From: Plicaturopsis crispa FD-325 SS-3
Taxonomy: Eukaryota; Basidiomycota; Agaricomycetes; Amylocorticiales; Amylocorticiaceae
Length of the DNA stretch: 64,000 nt
Direction of reading: 5' to 3'
Assembly: GCA_000827205.1 (NCBI GenBank)
Contig: KN832556.1
Coordinates: 2,350,969 to 2,414,968, forward strand
Positions 38,306-51,301 of this stretch are shown here, in pieces (positions within the stretch are counted from its first letter, which is position 1; every line of letters starts with the position of its first letter). The notes beneath the pieces were generated by a model. It was not told the origin of the DNA, did not search any database, and saw only the letters and a list, made by a program, of their open reading frames with translations. Made by a program: the position numbers and the translations under genes.

Positions 38306-41300
38306 CACTTGGAACGTTGCCTGCGTATGAGAGGCGCTCATCGGAAGTACAGACGAGACAGAAAACTGTCCAGACACCTGCGGCACAGACGGAAATGTGG
38401 ACCTCTACCACCCATTCAGCTACCGTTCCCTTTGTCCGAGGGAGGTGACCGTCTTTGGCATGGCTACTGCCATTGATTCCGTCCAGCGGATGCACGCGTG
38501 CATGATTCATACCCTGCTCGAAGAATGCGAGCAGGAGGATACCGCATCGCAGGGCAGAAATATGCTGCCTCTGCATTATTGCCCATGAAGATCTCGACTG
38601 TACTCACTCATGGGTCATATGGACGCGGTCGTCCACGCTATGGTTTGTGATCCCTGGGACCGTATTGTGTCGAGTATCCATCGGTCCTGACAAGACGCAC
38701 ATGCGACGTCATACTCTGGTCGCAGGTCAATACAACATCTAATACCCAACATTGCTCACCCCATTGTTCAACTCACCTCACGGGCTATTTCCTGCGATTT
38801 TTGTCCCAACGTCGGACGAAAATCTAGGACAAAATCCCAGCCATCCGGAACGCGATCACATTTGAATGTGGACTCGAATTGCTGCAGCCTTATCCCAGTC
38901 TCATCGTTGTGGGTCGTGTGCTGTTGGGGCCCTGAACGCCAGGGACTTTCGCGCCGCATGCTGGAGTGTCATTCCCGAGATTCGTTGAAGGCAGTGGAAT
39001 GGAAAAGTTGAGCCAGGGAGAAGGTGCTGTACAAAGAGATCGACGGCGGAGTCTGATATGACTCTCGTGCGGTCCCCACAAACACTCCGCCCAGGGCCAA
39101 CTTCAGGAAACCCAATGGTATTTCTGGTCTTCGTCGACTTTCCCCACCAGCCGCAACACCTCTGCTTGGCTGCACGCAAGGAAAGCCGCGTCGATCCGTT
39201 CCATCTGAATTCCTATCGCGGCCTCAAGGCCCAATTTTTCCTCTCCTTCTGTCGAAAGATTGTCTTGAATCCGACGGCACGCGGAACCTGCGTTTTTACT
39301 GGCAGCCCAGCTAGCTCCATCGACCGTCTTCTGTTTCATGACGCATCCATTCGACCCCAGATGTGCCTCGCCTCGTAGTCTGTGCAGAACTTCCATGCCC
39401 CCCACCTTGCCTTGCACTCGTGGGCTTCGGACTGTCACGCGGAACAGGCCGCCCCACTGCTCCGGTCGTATGGCAGGCCGCGCAAAGTCTTGTTTCTCGG
39501 GCAATCAGCGAATACCGAAAGCTTAGGAGAAATCTCGCTGGACCTCTATGGGTGTTCGTCTCGGGCGTGGTCGAGATTGACGTCGAGCCGGTAAAAAGGT
39601 GAGTAGGCACATCGTTAGCCCGTGGTCTATTGTTGTCAAACTCCTACTTACCTTCGACGCTTAGTTTATCTTGTGGCGACGGCGGCCATCTATTGGCAGT
39701 AGTACGCTGCGCCTGGCGGCAGCATCTCTTGCTCTGGAAAATCATGCGCCGCTTGGTTGTCGATATGTTGTTCCTCTTGTCCACGGCCATACTCGTTCCA
39801 CAGTCGCTCTTGCGCAATAGTCAGAGTGGAGCAGCTGCTTCTCCTTATCACATTATGCTCCTGCATTCATGGAGGTCATACGAGCCGTAGAGCCTGCTAT
39901 CTTTGACGCTCCGGGTCAGTTGACTCCACTTCATGCCCTACAGCTGAACTCTGACACATCTTTTGAATAGCTCGTTGGGTCACATCCTGGCACCGCTGCT
40001 TAGTTTGGTCTCACGGTTCCCTGCGTCGGATTTGAGTAGTGACTACGCCAGTCTGCCCGTGTGGATGAATTAACTGCTCATGCCGGCATCGGAATACGAT
40101 ATTCATTGCCCATTCACTTCTGTCTGGACTCGCAGAATTGGACATGAGGCGATGACCGAGCTGCAAATATTACCCCGTATCCGAAGCCATAAATCGAATC
40201 GAGGGCCATCGATACCGCTCACATCTTGCTTTCGGTAAGCCCCTCAATTAAAATGAAGATGGGGCACTTATGAACACACACTATATATCCAGGTCACGAA
40301 TCCTCTCCTCTCTATACTTGCCGGCCCGTATTTATGCATTCCCTTAGCGGCGTCTTTGCTGTAGTGAGTCTATCCTTGCGATGCTGTTCAATGCAATCTC
40401 TGCCCTTGGCATTAGGAACATGCCCATTGTCCTGTGCTTGGTCTATCCACTACGTGCGCAAATAAAGATAAGGTCGTACGGTATTGTGGGTGGGTGAAGT
40501 CCCCATGGCCAGATTTTTCCTGTCGCCGCTGTGGACCCCATCTCATTCTGGGTAGTCATTACCTGGCGTCCGTGGCGTCGCTCGGAATCGCAAGTGTGCA
40601 AATTGCTTGCCTGGCAGGTTCGAGAACGACCGTATCGGACCGTGTGTACTTACAAGAAGCTCGCTGATCGTACGTACGAATGCGGTCGCGGAAGCAAATT
40701 TGCAACGCTCCGCACACTCGAGTTCCGAGTTCGTGGTATCAATGGCAGATTGACGCTGCGCTCGCCACTGTATGCTCTAAACTTCAAGGCCCCTCTGCGT
40801 TTCCCTTCCGTTGACGTTTGAACACCGGTATTAACTTGGGCAGCGGGCCTGTAGCTAGTACTGTGCTCGTCAAAACGAGAACGCCTCGCGTTTGCGGTGG
40901 TGCGTGGGGCTACCTTGATATCTCAAAGTGTTTCCCATTCCAGTCGAAGACACTACGATCCGTCTCACTGAATATCTAGATGCCGAATACCTTTGAGAAG
41001 AGGCACTCAAGAATTTGACTCAGAATGGTTGTGTACCGGAAAGGAGTCGTACACGTCTGCATGCGAATTCAGAGCCAACTACACACGAATTGTTGTCACA
41101 TAGGTAAGGTAGATTCGAAGCTTTCGTCGCACGCGATGATCCTAATGACATGGGCGCTAGTAATTCCACCCTGGGGCCGGCAAGTTTGACTCTGCAAGAT
41201 GAAGATGCGGCAGTGATACAGGTGCGCGTTAAGTTTACCTGTGTTCGCCGGTCGAACGGAAAAAGGCTCCGATATCAAGTCGTAGTCTGTGCGCCGAGTC

Positions 41301-41348
41301 CTGCTGCCTGCGCGGAATGAGGAGAATGTTGCAACCATGGTCTGCAAC

Positions 41349-41369
41349 TTCTTCCATTCCCATGGTATG
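41349..41369 (+). repeat. diverged dispersed repeat, copy 2
   Basis: Partner of the copy near 38285. The same short words follow at different spacing, so one or both copies have indels. Confidence 0.55.
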
Positions 41370-43925
41370 TGCTCGAACCCACGGCCTGTGAATAAAGGTG
41401 TGCGTGTCGAGGGCAGATGGGAGGAAGAAATTCAGACCAAGGTTGAATGACATCCGTCACAACCGGCAGTCTGAGGAGTCGGATGGAGACAAAAAGCTAC
41501 CGTAAAAAGTACTGATGGCGTCCGATCTGTCCAGACACGATTCCACGACTCGAAGCAATCCGTATAGACGCTATGGTTCGTGGAATGTATGCGGCACAGA
41601 TGCGCACAGGATGAACCCATGGCAGAACGCGCAGTCTTCCATTGCGGCCAAGAGAAAAATAATCGAAGTCGGCGTGCGTACTCACCAAGAAATCCCCAAG
41701 TTGCGAGCACTCGGGGGACACGGGAGAGAGCATCCGGGTAACGAGGTTGGGACCGCACGGCTCGCAACGTTGTCGCCGTATGTTGTGGCTGTCCGCCATC
41801 GGGAGGTGAAGGTCGCAAGTGGGCGAGGATAGCAGGGTAGAAAAAAAATCGCCATTGTCTTCGAAGCTTGGAAGGCCAGCCAGTCTTTAAGTAGGTGAGC
41901 CCGGCAGTCGCACAATAATAAACACTCGAGGCTGATTGCGATTGATGTTCCTGCTTATATTTGATAGTGGAGCGAGCCGAGAGACTAGAGCGATTAGAAA
42001 CACGAGATTATGAATCGGGGCTACAAAATCTTGTTTTCAACCGCAGACACTCCGACAACAAAATCCGTCACATTCCGGAAACGCAATTGATTTAGCATGA
42101 GCAACCCGGGGGGAAGGTCCGTTGCTCGTTGATCGACCGTGCCTACGCGGAATCAGAATATTTATGACCTTGTTGCTCCCCAACACGGCGCTCGACCAGC
42201 ATCTCCAGTCCTCGAGGATCCTTTATGAAATCGATGGGGCCTCGCGCAACAGGTCTGTCTCACATATCGAGCCTACGGGGGACATCTGCCTCTACAGGCA
42301 TACCGGGCAGGTCCGAGCGGAAAATGTATCGAGGGTGCACACGAGGGTAAGTGGCCCCCCTTCTGTTCACCCGTCTTGAAACATCACACTGTGCGTTCTT
42401 GTCAGACTTTGGGTGCTGTGGACATATTTTTCATGACCTCGTTGATCTCCATTTGCCCTTGCGTTTAGCGGCACTGTAGCCTGCCATACTCCCGCTACAC
42501 GCTGTATCAGACGCTTCTACTTTTTGAAACCGTAGATCTCCGGATAAAGACTATGCACCCTACGCGGCGGGGGAATTTAACGACACCGTGGAGATGTCAA
42601 GGTCAGGGCTCTTTTCAGATTTTCTGTCTGATTAGTTGCGTTGCTGATATCGTAAACATCCCAGTGTACAGTAGCGCCGAAAGTGCGTGCATGAGGGCGT
42701 AGTCGCTGCCCTATTTGAAGAACCGCACACATTCCCTTTTAAAACGGGGCACAAGGTCTTTGGGAGGCAATGCGTTTTGCTGCCGGCTAGGACCTCTTCG
42801 CACGCCAGTGTGGTCGACGCCTTGTAAAATTTTGATCGTCTGACCCCTTCTACTTTGCAGTAAACAACCATCTCTTCAGGTTTCTCTCCCGCTGTAGCTG
42901 ATCCCAAACCTCGTCCCTCAAAGGCCCGCGTTCAACGTTCACCGGCCGGCACAGTGAAGGCACGGTGACAATTTTGATCTCTAACTGTATGAGACCTTAG
43001 CGGGTATTGCTCGCGATACGCACGTCGGCAGACAGCTGAGATCTCGTAGGACTTCAACATTTGCTCCCGCTCGCGAAGCTCGGTACTCTTGGTTATCTCC
43101 ACGGAGGCGGCGGACCTCGCACGTGGCTTAGGACATCTATTTTTTATCACCGTGTCTGCATCTTGTCTCTTTCCACGCTCGACGTTTGCTATGTCTGTGT
43201 AACTACTACAGCTAGCATCCTATGAAAATGTGAATGCATGGTCCGTAACGATCTCCATTGCAGTTTATTCTGTCGTTGACGCTGACCACTGTCGTGTTTA
43301 TGTAGGCCGAGCCATCCGAGTCGCGGTCAATTCTGTTGACTCTCGACGACGCCGCAAGGAATTCAACGTGCGTGACGTAGTTGAGGCTCGAAAAGCAAGG
43401 GAAAACACTATGGAAATGTTCTAGCGCTCTCTTGATATTGGTGAGTAATACTGGTCCACGGATTTGCCAGCTGAGTGAGCAACACGTCTGTCAGCCAGCA
43501 GCCTTTCGTATGGGTCAGGCTACGTCAGGCTTGGCATACGGCAGTAAGCAATGTACGACGATCTACGTACGCCGCTTGGTTCGTGCTACAAGTTATCTCC
43601 TACCGACACTGTTGACTGTATGGTTAGATATGCCTTGCCATTGTCTCAGGACACTGGCCGTAGTGAATTTGGGTTGCGAAAGGGTCGGAGGCATGCTGAC
43701 ATGGCTGAGACTCTCCCGCATGAAAGGAGAACAAGACGTTCGTCACCAACTTGATCTAGGAGAATCGTCTCACGACTTGAGACGATTCTCCAGGCTGACC
43801 TCGTACGGTAAGTACGCCTTTACTTACTCATCCACTGGTTTTAGTGTCGTTTCCGATCTTGACTTTTCGTATAAAGCTTGGGACTTACCGCTACCATCCT
43901 TCACTCCAACCCCCATCATCCCATC

Positions 43926-44364
43926 ATGTCTGCGAGCACCGTTTTCATCGTCACGATCACAGTCGACCCTGCCAACACCGCCGCATACTTGAAAGAGCTC
44001 AAGTGGTCGTACGATCATGTCATTGCCGAGCCCGAATGCCTATCGTTCGAGGTCTTGCAAGATCCCAAGACTCCAGGAGTTATTAAGCTCATCGAGAGTT
44101 GGAGCAAAGATCTCGAGTGGATTTTGACGGTCAGCCGCCAACTGGGTCATTTTTCTCATCGACGCCATTACGCTCTACAGGTGCAGCTGAAGAAGAAATA
44201 TTATGAGCCGTACGTGGCGGCGACTGAAAAAATGTGGATCAAACCGCGTAAGTCCCAGCCGTCGACGCGTTATGCCTGTAGTGGAAGAGGATGCTGATGA
44301 TATACCCCTCATAGGCGTAATCGAATATTTCGAGCCCATCCCCGGGTGGAAACACCCTGCCTGA
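43926..44364 (+). CDS. ABM-domain (antibiotic biosynthesis monooxygenase-like) protein
   Basis: Small dimeric alpha/beta-barrel protein, 106 residues in three exons (43926-44129, 44181-44247, 44315-44364). It starts MSASTVFIVTITVDPANTAA and continues YLKELKWSYDHVIAEPECLS, FEVLQDPKTPGVIKLIESWS and KKKYYEPYVAATEKMW, ending VIEYFEPIPGWKHPA. The first strand, the Glu-Pro-Glu-Cys turn and the IxLIESW strand are typical ABM features. Some members oxidise quinol-like compounds without cofactors and many have no known substrate. It stands alone next to gene-poor DNA, so context gives no clue. No targeting signal. Confidence 0.8.
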
Positions 44365-45816
44365 GGAGTCGTGCATTGGGTGCTGGGGACGTTCTATCGC
44401 ATGGTCTGCACATGTACATCACGATATACTCTTCACCCAAGCCTGAATGCCGTTGGTCCCCTGAAGATTGAACATTACATACCGCTCTTACCAATGTATG
44501 CAATTTGATCTGTCGCAAGCTCAAACTTGAATCATGATACTCAGGTGCCCCAGTCTTGAATGTAACGAATAACATAGGAGTGTTGGCATTTATTTGCCAG
44601 AACTCGGCATTCGTTGCAAAATGTTCAAAGGAGGAACGACCGACTCGGATGCTGGTGTTCAGAGGAGATAGATATCTCATATCTCTGATAAACATTGTTC
44701 TTACGAAATTGGCGTGACGCGCCGGACCGGTGGCAGTGCACGAGCGCTTAGCAAGTACTGGCCTTGGTTGCCTTAGTCTAGTTTTACTTGCCAGGCCAAT
44801 ACCGGTGCTCAGCTTTCGGCGATAAAAACACCACGTGCATAGTGATTTGTCAGACTCGCGTCCATTTTTTTGCGCGTCGCGTACGCGTCTCTTTGCTCGT
44901 TTCGCGAGGTGTATGATTCGATAATGACTTTGTATGTACTGTACTTTAGGCTGGAATATTCGGTGTGATAAGTATCCAACACTCCGTATCGGTGGTTCAT
45001 TCACAAGTCGATGCTAGCACCCGGGGTGTAATGGGAGCGGCCACCGAGAGATCTCTCCGCGCATGCGATCCGTGTCGCCTCGTTCGAGCAAGATCGGCGT
45101 CCTGGTTCGCGTGTTCAAGATGGTGCAGGAATTCGGGTATGGTCAAGTCAGCGTCGCTGATCGCGGTAAAGCACCTGGTCGAGCTTCTCCGCGTATAGCT
45201 CTGCTCGAACTTTCCTTTTCTTCGCAGGGGTGGACTTGTCTCCCGAGGGCTCCGGCGCATTACGAGGCGAATAGTCTTCCTCTCCGCGCATGCGCTTTAG
45301 CGTCTCGCGAGGCGGGCAAAGCGATTCAATACGGATCGCGATGCCTATGTTGGAAAAAGGACCTGCGTCCACGGACGGACTCTGCATGGGTCGGTGCAGA
45401 GCTCCCGTTGGAGAGAGGGGTGTTCGCAGTCTTGTTCGGAGAGTCAAAGGTGCTTTGCGTAGGTGCATAGCCAGACATTTCATAGGATGTAAATTCGCCT
45501 CTGTATTCACTGCCTGCGCTATACACATTGGATCGGCCAGTAGCCCCTAACTTCGTACCCAAAACAATCGCATTCAGCCAAAAATGGGTGCGAAAAGCCG
45601 AATAACGCCGAAATCATACACTTGATGCTGAGCACCGGTATTTGGTGCGCGACTCAAAGCAGACCATACATAGATCGGAACGACTGTCTTCCGTAGAAAT
45701 CGTGTGGGCTGGCTAGGGGAGACTAGACACCCGTCTAACCAAGTGAAAAGTAAGTCCTAGTCAACATAAGTGTAGCTTGCCTGTACTGATTCACAGTGAA
45801 GAATTACTGACGCGCA
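44365..45816. other. intergenic region with a possible decayed gene
   Basis: About 1.45 kb. Apart from the minus-strand relic described separately nothing is recognised. Confidence 0.4.
44997..45562 (-). pseudogene. possible decayed protein gene
   Basis: On the minus strand three overlapping frames each carry protein-like sequence in order: SNVYSAGSEYRGEFTSYEMS near 45500, then CPPRETLKRMRGEEDYSPRN and KKRKVRAELYAEKLDQVLYR near 45300-45165, then DLTIPEFLHHLEHANQDADL near 45150. No clear introns join them, so frameshifts are likely. The family is not recognised. It might instead be a real gene with unusual introns. Confidence 0.3.
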
Positions 45817-46607
45817 ATGCATTCGATTGCTCTGATAACTTTGGCTCTCGCGTTTGGCACGAGCTGTACGTGTTTTCAGCTCTTCCGTCGTGGCGTATGG
45901 ATTGACTGTCAAATAACATGTTCATTCAATTAGGTTCCACCGCACAAGTGTCGCTGTACATACCCGGGTTCGACGAGCAACCACTCAGCGTGAATGTCCT
46001 AGGTGTGGGATCTGACGGCCAAACCACATACGAAATCCTTCCTGGAACGGCTACCGGTACTTTCGACGAGGTTCCTTTCTTCGGCACCGGTACGCATGTG
46101 CATCAATAAGACTACGCGAAGAGTCGTAGTCGAATGAATACTCACCTTCGTCACGAATATGTAGCGACTCTGGTGGAGGGGGCTACAGCTGCATCGCTGA
46201 CAATGAACATCCCGGAAGCGACGTTATCCTTAGGGTTTAACTGCGGAATAGCGAACGGTCTTGCCGTTTGCACGGCGGTTGCGGGGTCCACGACCACGGA
46301 CGTCGAGACGGAGACGGTGTCCTCTTTTATCGTGCAAGGTGGGGCGACTGTATCGGGTTCAGCGTCGAGCACGGGCGCAACTGCGACTGCAACGGCAACG
46401 GCATCGGGCGGGTCGACGGCCACGACAGCGGGCGCCTCCGGTTTTTCTACTACGAAGGGGACGGCCTCGAGTGGAAGTGCATCGCCGACGTCTTCTGGTG
46501 CCGCAGCAACTTCCAGTTCCACTAGTGGGGGGCCAAAATCGTTTGCGTGTTCCCTGGGTGCCACATTCGCGATGGTGGCTGGTTTGATTGGGCTTTTGGC
46601 CGCATGA
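45817..46607 (+). CDS. secreted Ser/Thr-rich GPI-anchor-type protein
   Basis: Probable cell-surface protein of 215 residues in three exons (45817-45865, 45934-46089, 46165-46607). It has a signal peptide (MHSIALITLALAFGTSCSTA), then a compact beta-rich part with VSLYIPGFDEQPLSVNVLGV and ATLVEGATAASLTMNIPEAT. Two cysteines, in FNCG and AVCTAV, may pair. A Ser/Thr/Ala/Gly-rich stalk of about 90 residues follows and the protein ends in a hydrophobic tail LGATFAMVAGLIGLLAA with small residues before it, as expected for GPI attachment. The layout is common among short mushroom wall proteins. No enzyme motif; function unknown. Confidence 0.8.
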
Positions 46608-46995
46608 TGAGGGCCGGGGACGTGGAGTTATCGTTTTCTCTTTGGGTTTTAGGCGTTTATGGGCTGAAGTTATAGCTTAAAATTTAAATGCACGCTGTCG
46701 CTACAGTCTTCACGTTGCGGTGAAATGCTGGATATGTTGCAAAGCTCGGGATCGCGTGCAAACATCGATTCTCAAATAAAAAAATGCGAACTCACCAGCC
46801 GGAGTCGCATGTACTGTGCAGTGGTAGTGTGCCTATAAGTGCAATATCAATACCTAGACGGTAAAAGGCCTCCGTAGGAAGTTTGAGCCGATTGCCTTGA
46901 CGCTTGGATCATGATGATACATTCTATGCATTATACTACAGTACAAGGGACCATAATAATCCGCGCACCTGCTACAAAACTAGATAGACCAACAG
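46608..46995. other. convergent 3' spacer
   Basis: 388 bp between the stop codons of the GPI-type gene and ELP6. Nothing coding seen. Confidence 0.5.
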
Positions 46996-47900
46996 CTAAA
47001 GTACACCTCCACCAGTTCCTCGCTCAAAGAAAACAGATCCTGAGTCGGTTAGCCGGTATTGTACGGCCAGAGCCCGCGGTATTGTCTTTAGTTCTGGCAA
47101 ACAAGTAGACGGACCGGCATGTAGTGCCACCTATATGAGATGAAAGATGAATATTGGTGCACGAGCGAGAAGTAGTGCACTTACTTCTCCACTAACGGCA
47201 CCACTGCGCCCGCTAGACAAGGGACGAACGTCCATATGATACGTACAAAGTTGCAGTAGATGTCGAAACAAATGGTCCGGTTCGTCGTCCAGCTCAACGA
47301 GATGATGTCGGATAATGAGAGAGGCTTTCGCCTAGAGATTGTCGGCGGTGTAGGAATAGGAAACAAGATGGAAAGGGCCATACCTTCAAGCAAAGTGCAC
47401 GCAGGGCTCTAGAGAAGCGGGAGACATCCACGAAAGATCGGCCAGTCCATTCCAAGGCCGCAATATCGTCCAAGATAACAAGAGCATGAGATTCCGAATG
47501 CGCGAGCTTGGAAGACACTACGTCATATAATGGACGCAGAGGCGACGAGGCTTGTGCTAAGCTAAAGCTTTGCAGCACATCCAACACATCAATGAAGGTG
47601 AAGGACTTTGACGGAGGCAAATTTGAGAGGTTGATATTCTTTTAAAAATAAATATGCTGGTAAGTGTACGATGGGGTGCCGGGAAGTTGCAGAGAGACAA
47701 CACACCGTTTTTGCAGCGATAGATTTCCATCTTGACAAGCCTTCGGAGACAGAAAGAATAATACAGTGGTCGGATGAAGTCGAACTCCTCTTGAGATGAT
47801 CAGCCACGCTACGATGGAGCAGAAAGTCTGCTGGGGACGACAACTCGTCGGTGACGAGAAGAAATTGTCCAGGAGACGGCAAATCGTTGGGAGGGAACAT
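46996..47900 (-). CDS. ELP6: Elongator complex subunit ELP6
   Basis: RecA-like subunit of the Elp4-5-6 ring in Elongator, which modifies wobble uridines in tRNA. Exons on the minus strand join to give MFPPNDLPSPGQFLLVTDEL, SSPADFLLHRSVADHLKRSS, WKSIAAKT|NINLSNLPP, then SHALVILDDIAALEWTGRSF and VDVSRFSRALRALCLK. After an intron come KASLIIRHHLVELDDEPDHL, TYHMDVRPLSSGRSGAVSGE and, after a last intron, VALHAGPSTCLPELK with the end VFFERGTGGGVL. The DDIxxLEW strand and the RPLxSGRSGAVSGE block are typical of ELP6, which lacks a Walker A as this one does. The start ATG at 47900 is the first in frame. Confidence 0.85.
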
Positions 47901-48076
47901 GGCAAGAGCCAAGGCGCGTAGATTCAGACGCGCCGCGGGACAAATGATCTACACTTTCCTGCATACCGCCACGAGCATACCCATAGCTTCGTCTTTTGCC
48001 CGCTAACTGCCTGGATCTCTTCTCGTATATGCGGACATAACACGCTGGGTGATATAGCTCCTCGAATAACATAGTC
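47901..48076. promoter_or_regulatory. 176-bp divergent promoter
   Basis: ELP6 and COG3 start codons lie back to back with 176 bp between them, so a shared bidirectional promoter is likely. Confidence 0.5.
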
Positions 48077-51000
48077 ATGGCTTCGGCACGATCCAACCGT
48101 CGTGGTGCACCGAGTGCTCTCAACCCCCATCCCAAGCCCGTAATAAGCATGGAGGAATGGGAGGCACGGGCACCTCTAGGCGACATCGAAGTCAGGAGCG
48201 TAGAAAATGTTAAATCCGCGACCGAAGATGTTCCCCTTCCGCTAAAGGTGCGTATTGAACACATTGAGTGAGCACTCAGCATGTTGAGGAATGTACAGTT
48301 CAGCACAGAAGAAGCGGACCCGTCGAGGCCATCGACGCCGATAATACGCGGGAAACTTCTACCAGGATCTCGCCCTACGACTCCCAGCCTACTCAGACCA
48401 TCCGCCGCCCATGCTCTCCATCCAAAACAACCAGTGCAGACACCGCAGCAGTTCTACGACTGGTTCGCGTTGATAGATCGGTCTGTGGCCCATAGTCAGG
48501 AAGCACACTTCCGTGCCCATGTCGCCAGTGTGTCAGAGCATTTGGATACATGCGATACACTGGTCGCACGAATTGATGAGGTGGACAGCGAGGTAGAAGG
48601 AATGCTCGAGGGATGGACAGGTGTGGAGGAGGGGGGAAAGAACTTGAAAGATGCGTGTGAGAGGCTTCTCGAGGAGCGGGTGAGTTGTCAGTTGCTTGTT
48701 CTGGTCAAATAGCATTTTGACACAAGAGCAGGATAGGCTGCTAGCCCTGACCGAGGATATTGGCGTGCGGCTCGAATATTTCCAAGAGCTGGAGCAAGCG
48801 ACCCGCATGCTAAATCATCCCGGAGAATCTCTCGTGCTCCAGAGCGATTTCCTTTACATGGTGGAGCGGGTGGATATCTGTATTGACTACCTGAGATCCC
48901 ATGTAAGCTCGACTTGCCTCAACAAGTTCTATCTCTCATGCTCGTACGACAGCGACACTACAAGGAAGCTGAGGTATATCTCCTCCGGTTCCAGCAGTGC
49001 ATGACGAGAGCAATGACCTTGATCAGAATGTTTTTTGTCGGATCCTTGCGAGCGCTGACCGGAGACGTGTCAAAACGTCTGTCTGAAAAGGTATGCGGGG
49101 TCTCTACTGCTAATGCTCCCACATAGCTCACTACTCGGCTCGACAGGATGTCTCCCCGACGGCCCAAATGCATTTGCTATACACACGATTTCAAAGTGTG
49201 TCAGCACAGCTCGCACCGCTACTAGGCGAACTCGAGCGTCGCGCCCAAGCACACCCCGACGAGCTCTCCGCTCTGTTATCTGAGTGTCACGCGGCGTACT
49301 TCAGTGCGCGCAAAAGCTTGTTGGTCAACAGACTTGCGGAGGAGATTAAGGGCTTGGATCCATCTAGGACAGAGCTTGTGGAGCTAGTACGTGTTGATTC
49401 GATTTCATCCTCAGTGGAGAACTAACGCGAGTGTTACCAAGACCAGAGCCGGTTGTAGCTACCTCAAACAGCTGTGTACTGACGAGTTCAATCTTTACCG
49501 AGCTTTTTTCAACACGGGTGAAGATCAGCTATAGTATGTATGACAACGTCGGTCGGTACGCGCCGAAATGCTGAAAGTGAACCTTTTCAGTGCCTACCTC
49601 GAAAACCTCTGTGACTATCTCTATGACGATCTGCGCCCCCGAATATTGCACGAACCACGGCTCACCTCTCTGTGCGAGGTTTGCACGGTTCTTCAGGCTC
49701 TGATGGTCCTCGATGTCCCTGTCGTGAACGATAGCTCCTCTGACGATGAAAGCACCGACGACGAGCTCGTTGTCGACTTGGAGAGACCACCGAAGAAGGG
49801 TCTCGGTCGGCTGCATATAAGCCATCTACTCCAAATGGTTCTACAGGATGCTCAAACACGCCTTTTCTTCAAAGCGCAATCGGTGATTCAGTCCGACATT
49901 CGGTACTATGCACCCAAGGCTGAGGATCTGGCGTACCCGGATATACTTGTTGGTCAGTCCTCGTCGTCCTTGACTTTGTGAAAATGCATCCTGAGTTCAG
50001 CGCAGCTGCCAGAAAACCGACCACAGGGTTTGAGATCAAAGAAAAAGAGAGCATCAGCCAGATTTTCCAGCTATCATCACTCGACAAGCAAGATACTTGG
50101 TTCCCAACGTTGCGTAAAACGGTTTGGGTGCTCTCTCAACTCCATGATTTCGTCAAGGTACGTCTACTGCGGAGACTTTCTCTTTTGCTGGAATACAACT
50201 AATTTCTTGTCCATGATTGAACAGCCCGCTATCTTCGAAGATATAGCGCAGGAAGCTGTTAGCCTATGCCGACAATCTCTGGTCACTGCTTCGGAAAATA
50301 TAAGAATCAGAAACCCGCCTACGAGCATTTTGGATGGTCATTTGTTCCTCGTTCGACACCTCCTGATACTGAAGGAAATGACACATAACCTGGACCTTGT
50401 CCAGAGGGATGTTGAGCCAAACATTGATTTTGGCGGCGTCACTGGTTAGTTCGCATGGATACGTCGCCAAAACTTGGTGCTGATTTGCTACACTGCAGAA
50501 ACACTGGCATCGATGCTCAAGGGCACCACCTTTCTGCTTCCTGATGCGCTTTTCGCGTCCTTGGGAATGCCCAGAGGTGAAGAAAGCATAACGGAGGCTA
50601 AGCAGGTGGGCGGCGATGCCATTGTCCCGTAAAGATATGTTGACACTCTGAATAGGGCATCGACCACGAGCTCAAGCGCGTATGCGAGGATGTCATCTCC
50701 CAGTGCTCCGATTCGATAACGACTCCCTTGCGCACATGGGTTGACCGCATTCAGTCGCAAAACACGATACGAACAGCGCCGCCACCTCCCGGACAGCAAC
50801 CGCTCCCACTCACCGCGCAGCCGTGGGCTCAGCAATCGTCAGCGGAAGAGCTCGACAACGTATTCCGCCTCGCTTGCGAGCGCGACCTCCGCTCGAATGT
50901 GGCGCGATTGCGACTATACCTCGAAGACGGCCGGACGGTGGGCGTACTAATGCTCCATATCCAGGATAGGATCGCGGATGAATATGCCGCATTCAGAGAC

Positions 51001-51117
51001 GTTGTTTCGAATATGTACACGGGAGCGCTGAAATCTGTAGTGCTGTCTCCCGGACCGTTGAGAGAGATGTTAGCACGGATCTGCGATGACAATGTTGCTA
51101 GCGCTAGTGGATCATAA
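48077..51117 (+). CDS. COG3: conserved oligomeric Golgi complex subunit 3
   Basis: Tethering-complex subunit (Sec34) acting in retrograde traffic at the Golgi. The start is MASARSNRRGAPSALNPHPK. The Sec34-like N-terminal domain includes QTPQQFYDWFALIDRSVAHS, QEAHFRAHVASVSEHLDTCD, ERLLEERDRLLALTEDIGVR and LEYFQELEQATRMLNHPGES. Later blocks are FLYMVERVDICIDYLRSH, CSYLKQLCTDEFNLYRAFF, YLENLCDYLYDDLRPRILHE and HISHLLQMVLQDAQTRLFFK. The C-terminal helical region includes HLFLVRHLLILKEMTHNLDL and ETLASMLKGTTFLLPDALFA, ending near DNVASASGS. About ten short introns. The protein is close to 800 residues, the usual size. Two small joins (near 49440 and 49535) were placed by eye. Confidence 0.88.
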
Positions 51118-51301
51118 TGACATCCTGTGTTCATGGGGCCGTCGAGGGAGGGTATCTGTTCAGCACTTGATATCGATGGATCTTGAAGCGGGATAGACAT
51201 AGTGCATACTGATACAAATAATCCAAACATAAGAGTGAACACATAGTACAACAGCGTTAAACGTTAATGGGTGGGCTGATCTTCGAGACGCTCCTAGGGA
51301 A

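Larger units (their letters stand above)
36716..43925. other. 7.2-kb gene-poor region
   Basis: I find no gene with a family resemblance here. Frames are short, and almost none lie between 37445 and 38090. A few pieces look faintly protein-like, for example ILYEIDGASRNRSVSHIEPT near 42220 followed by a GTAAGT. Diverged copies of short sequence recur about 3 kb apart (near 38285 and 41349). The likeliest reading is decayed, unrecognisable repeats and gene fragments. Confidence 0.45.
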
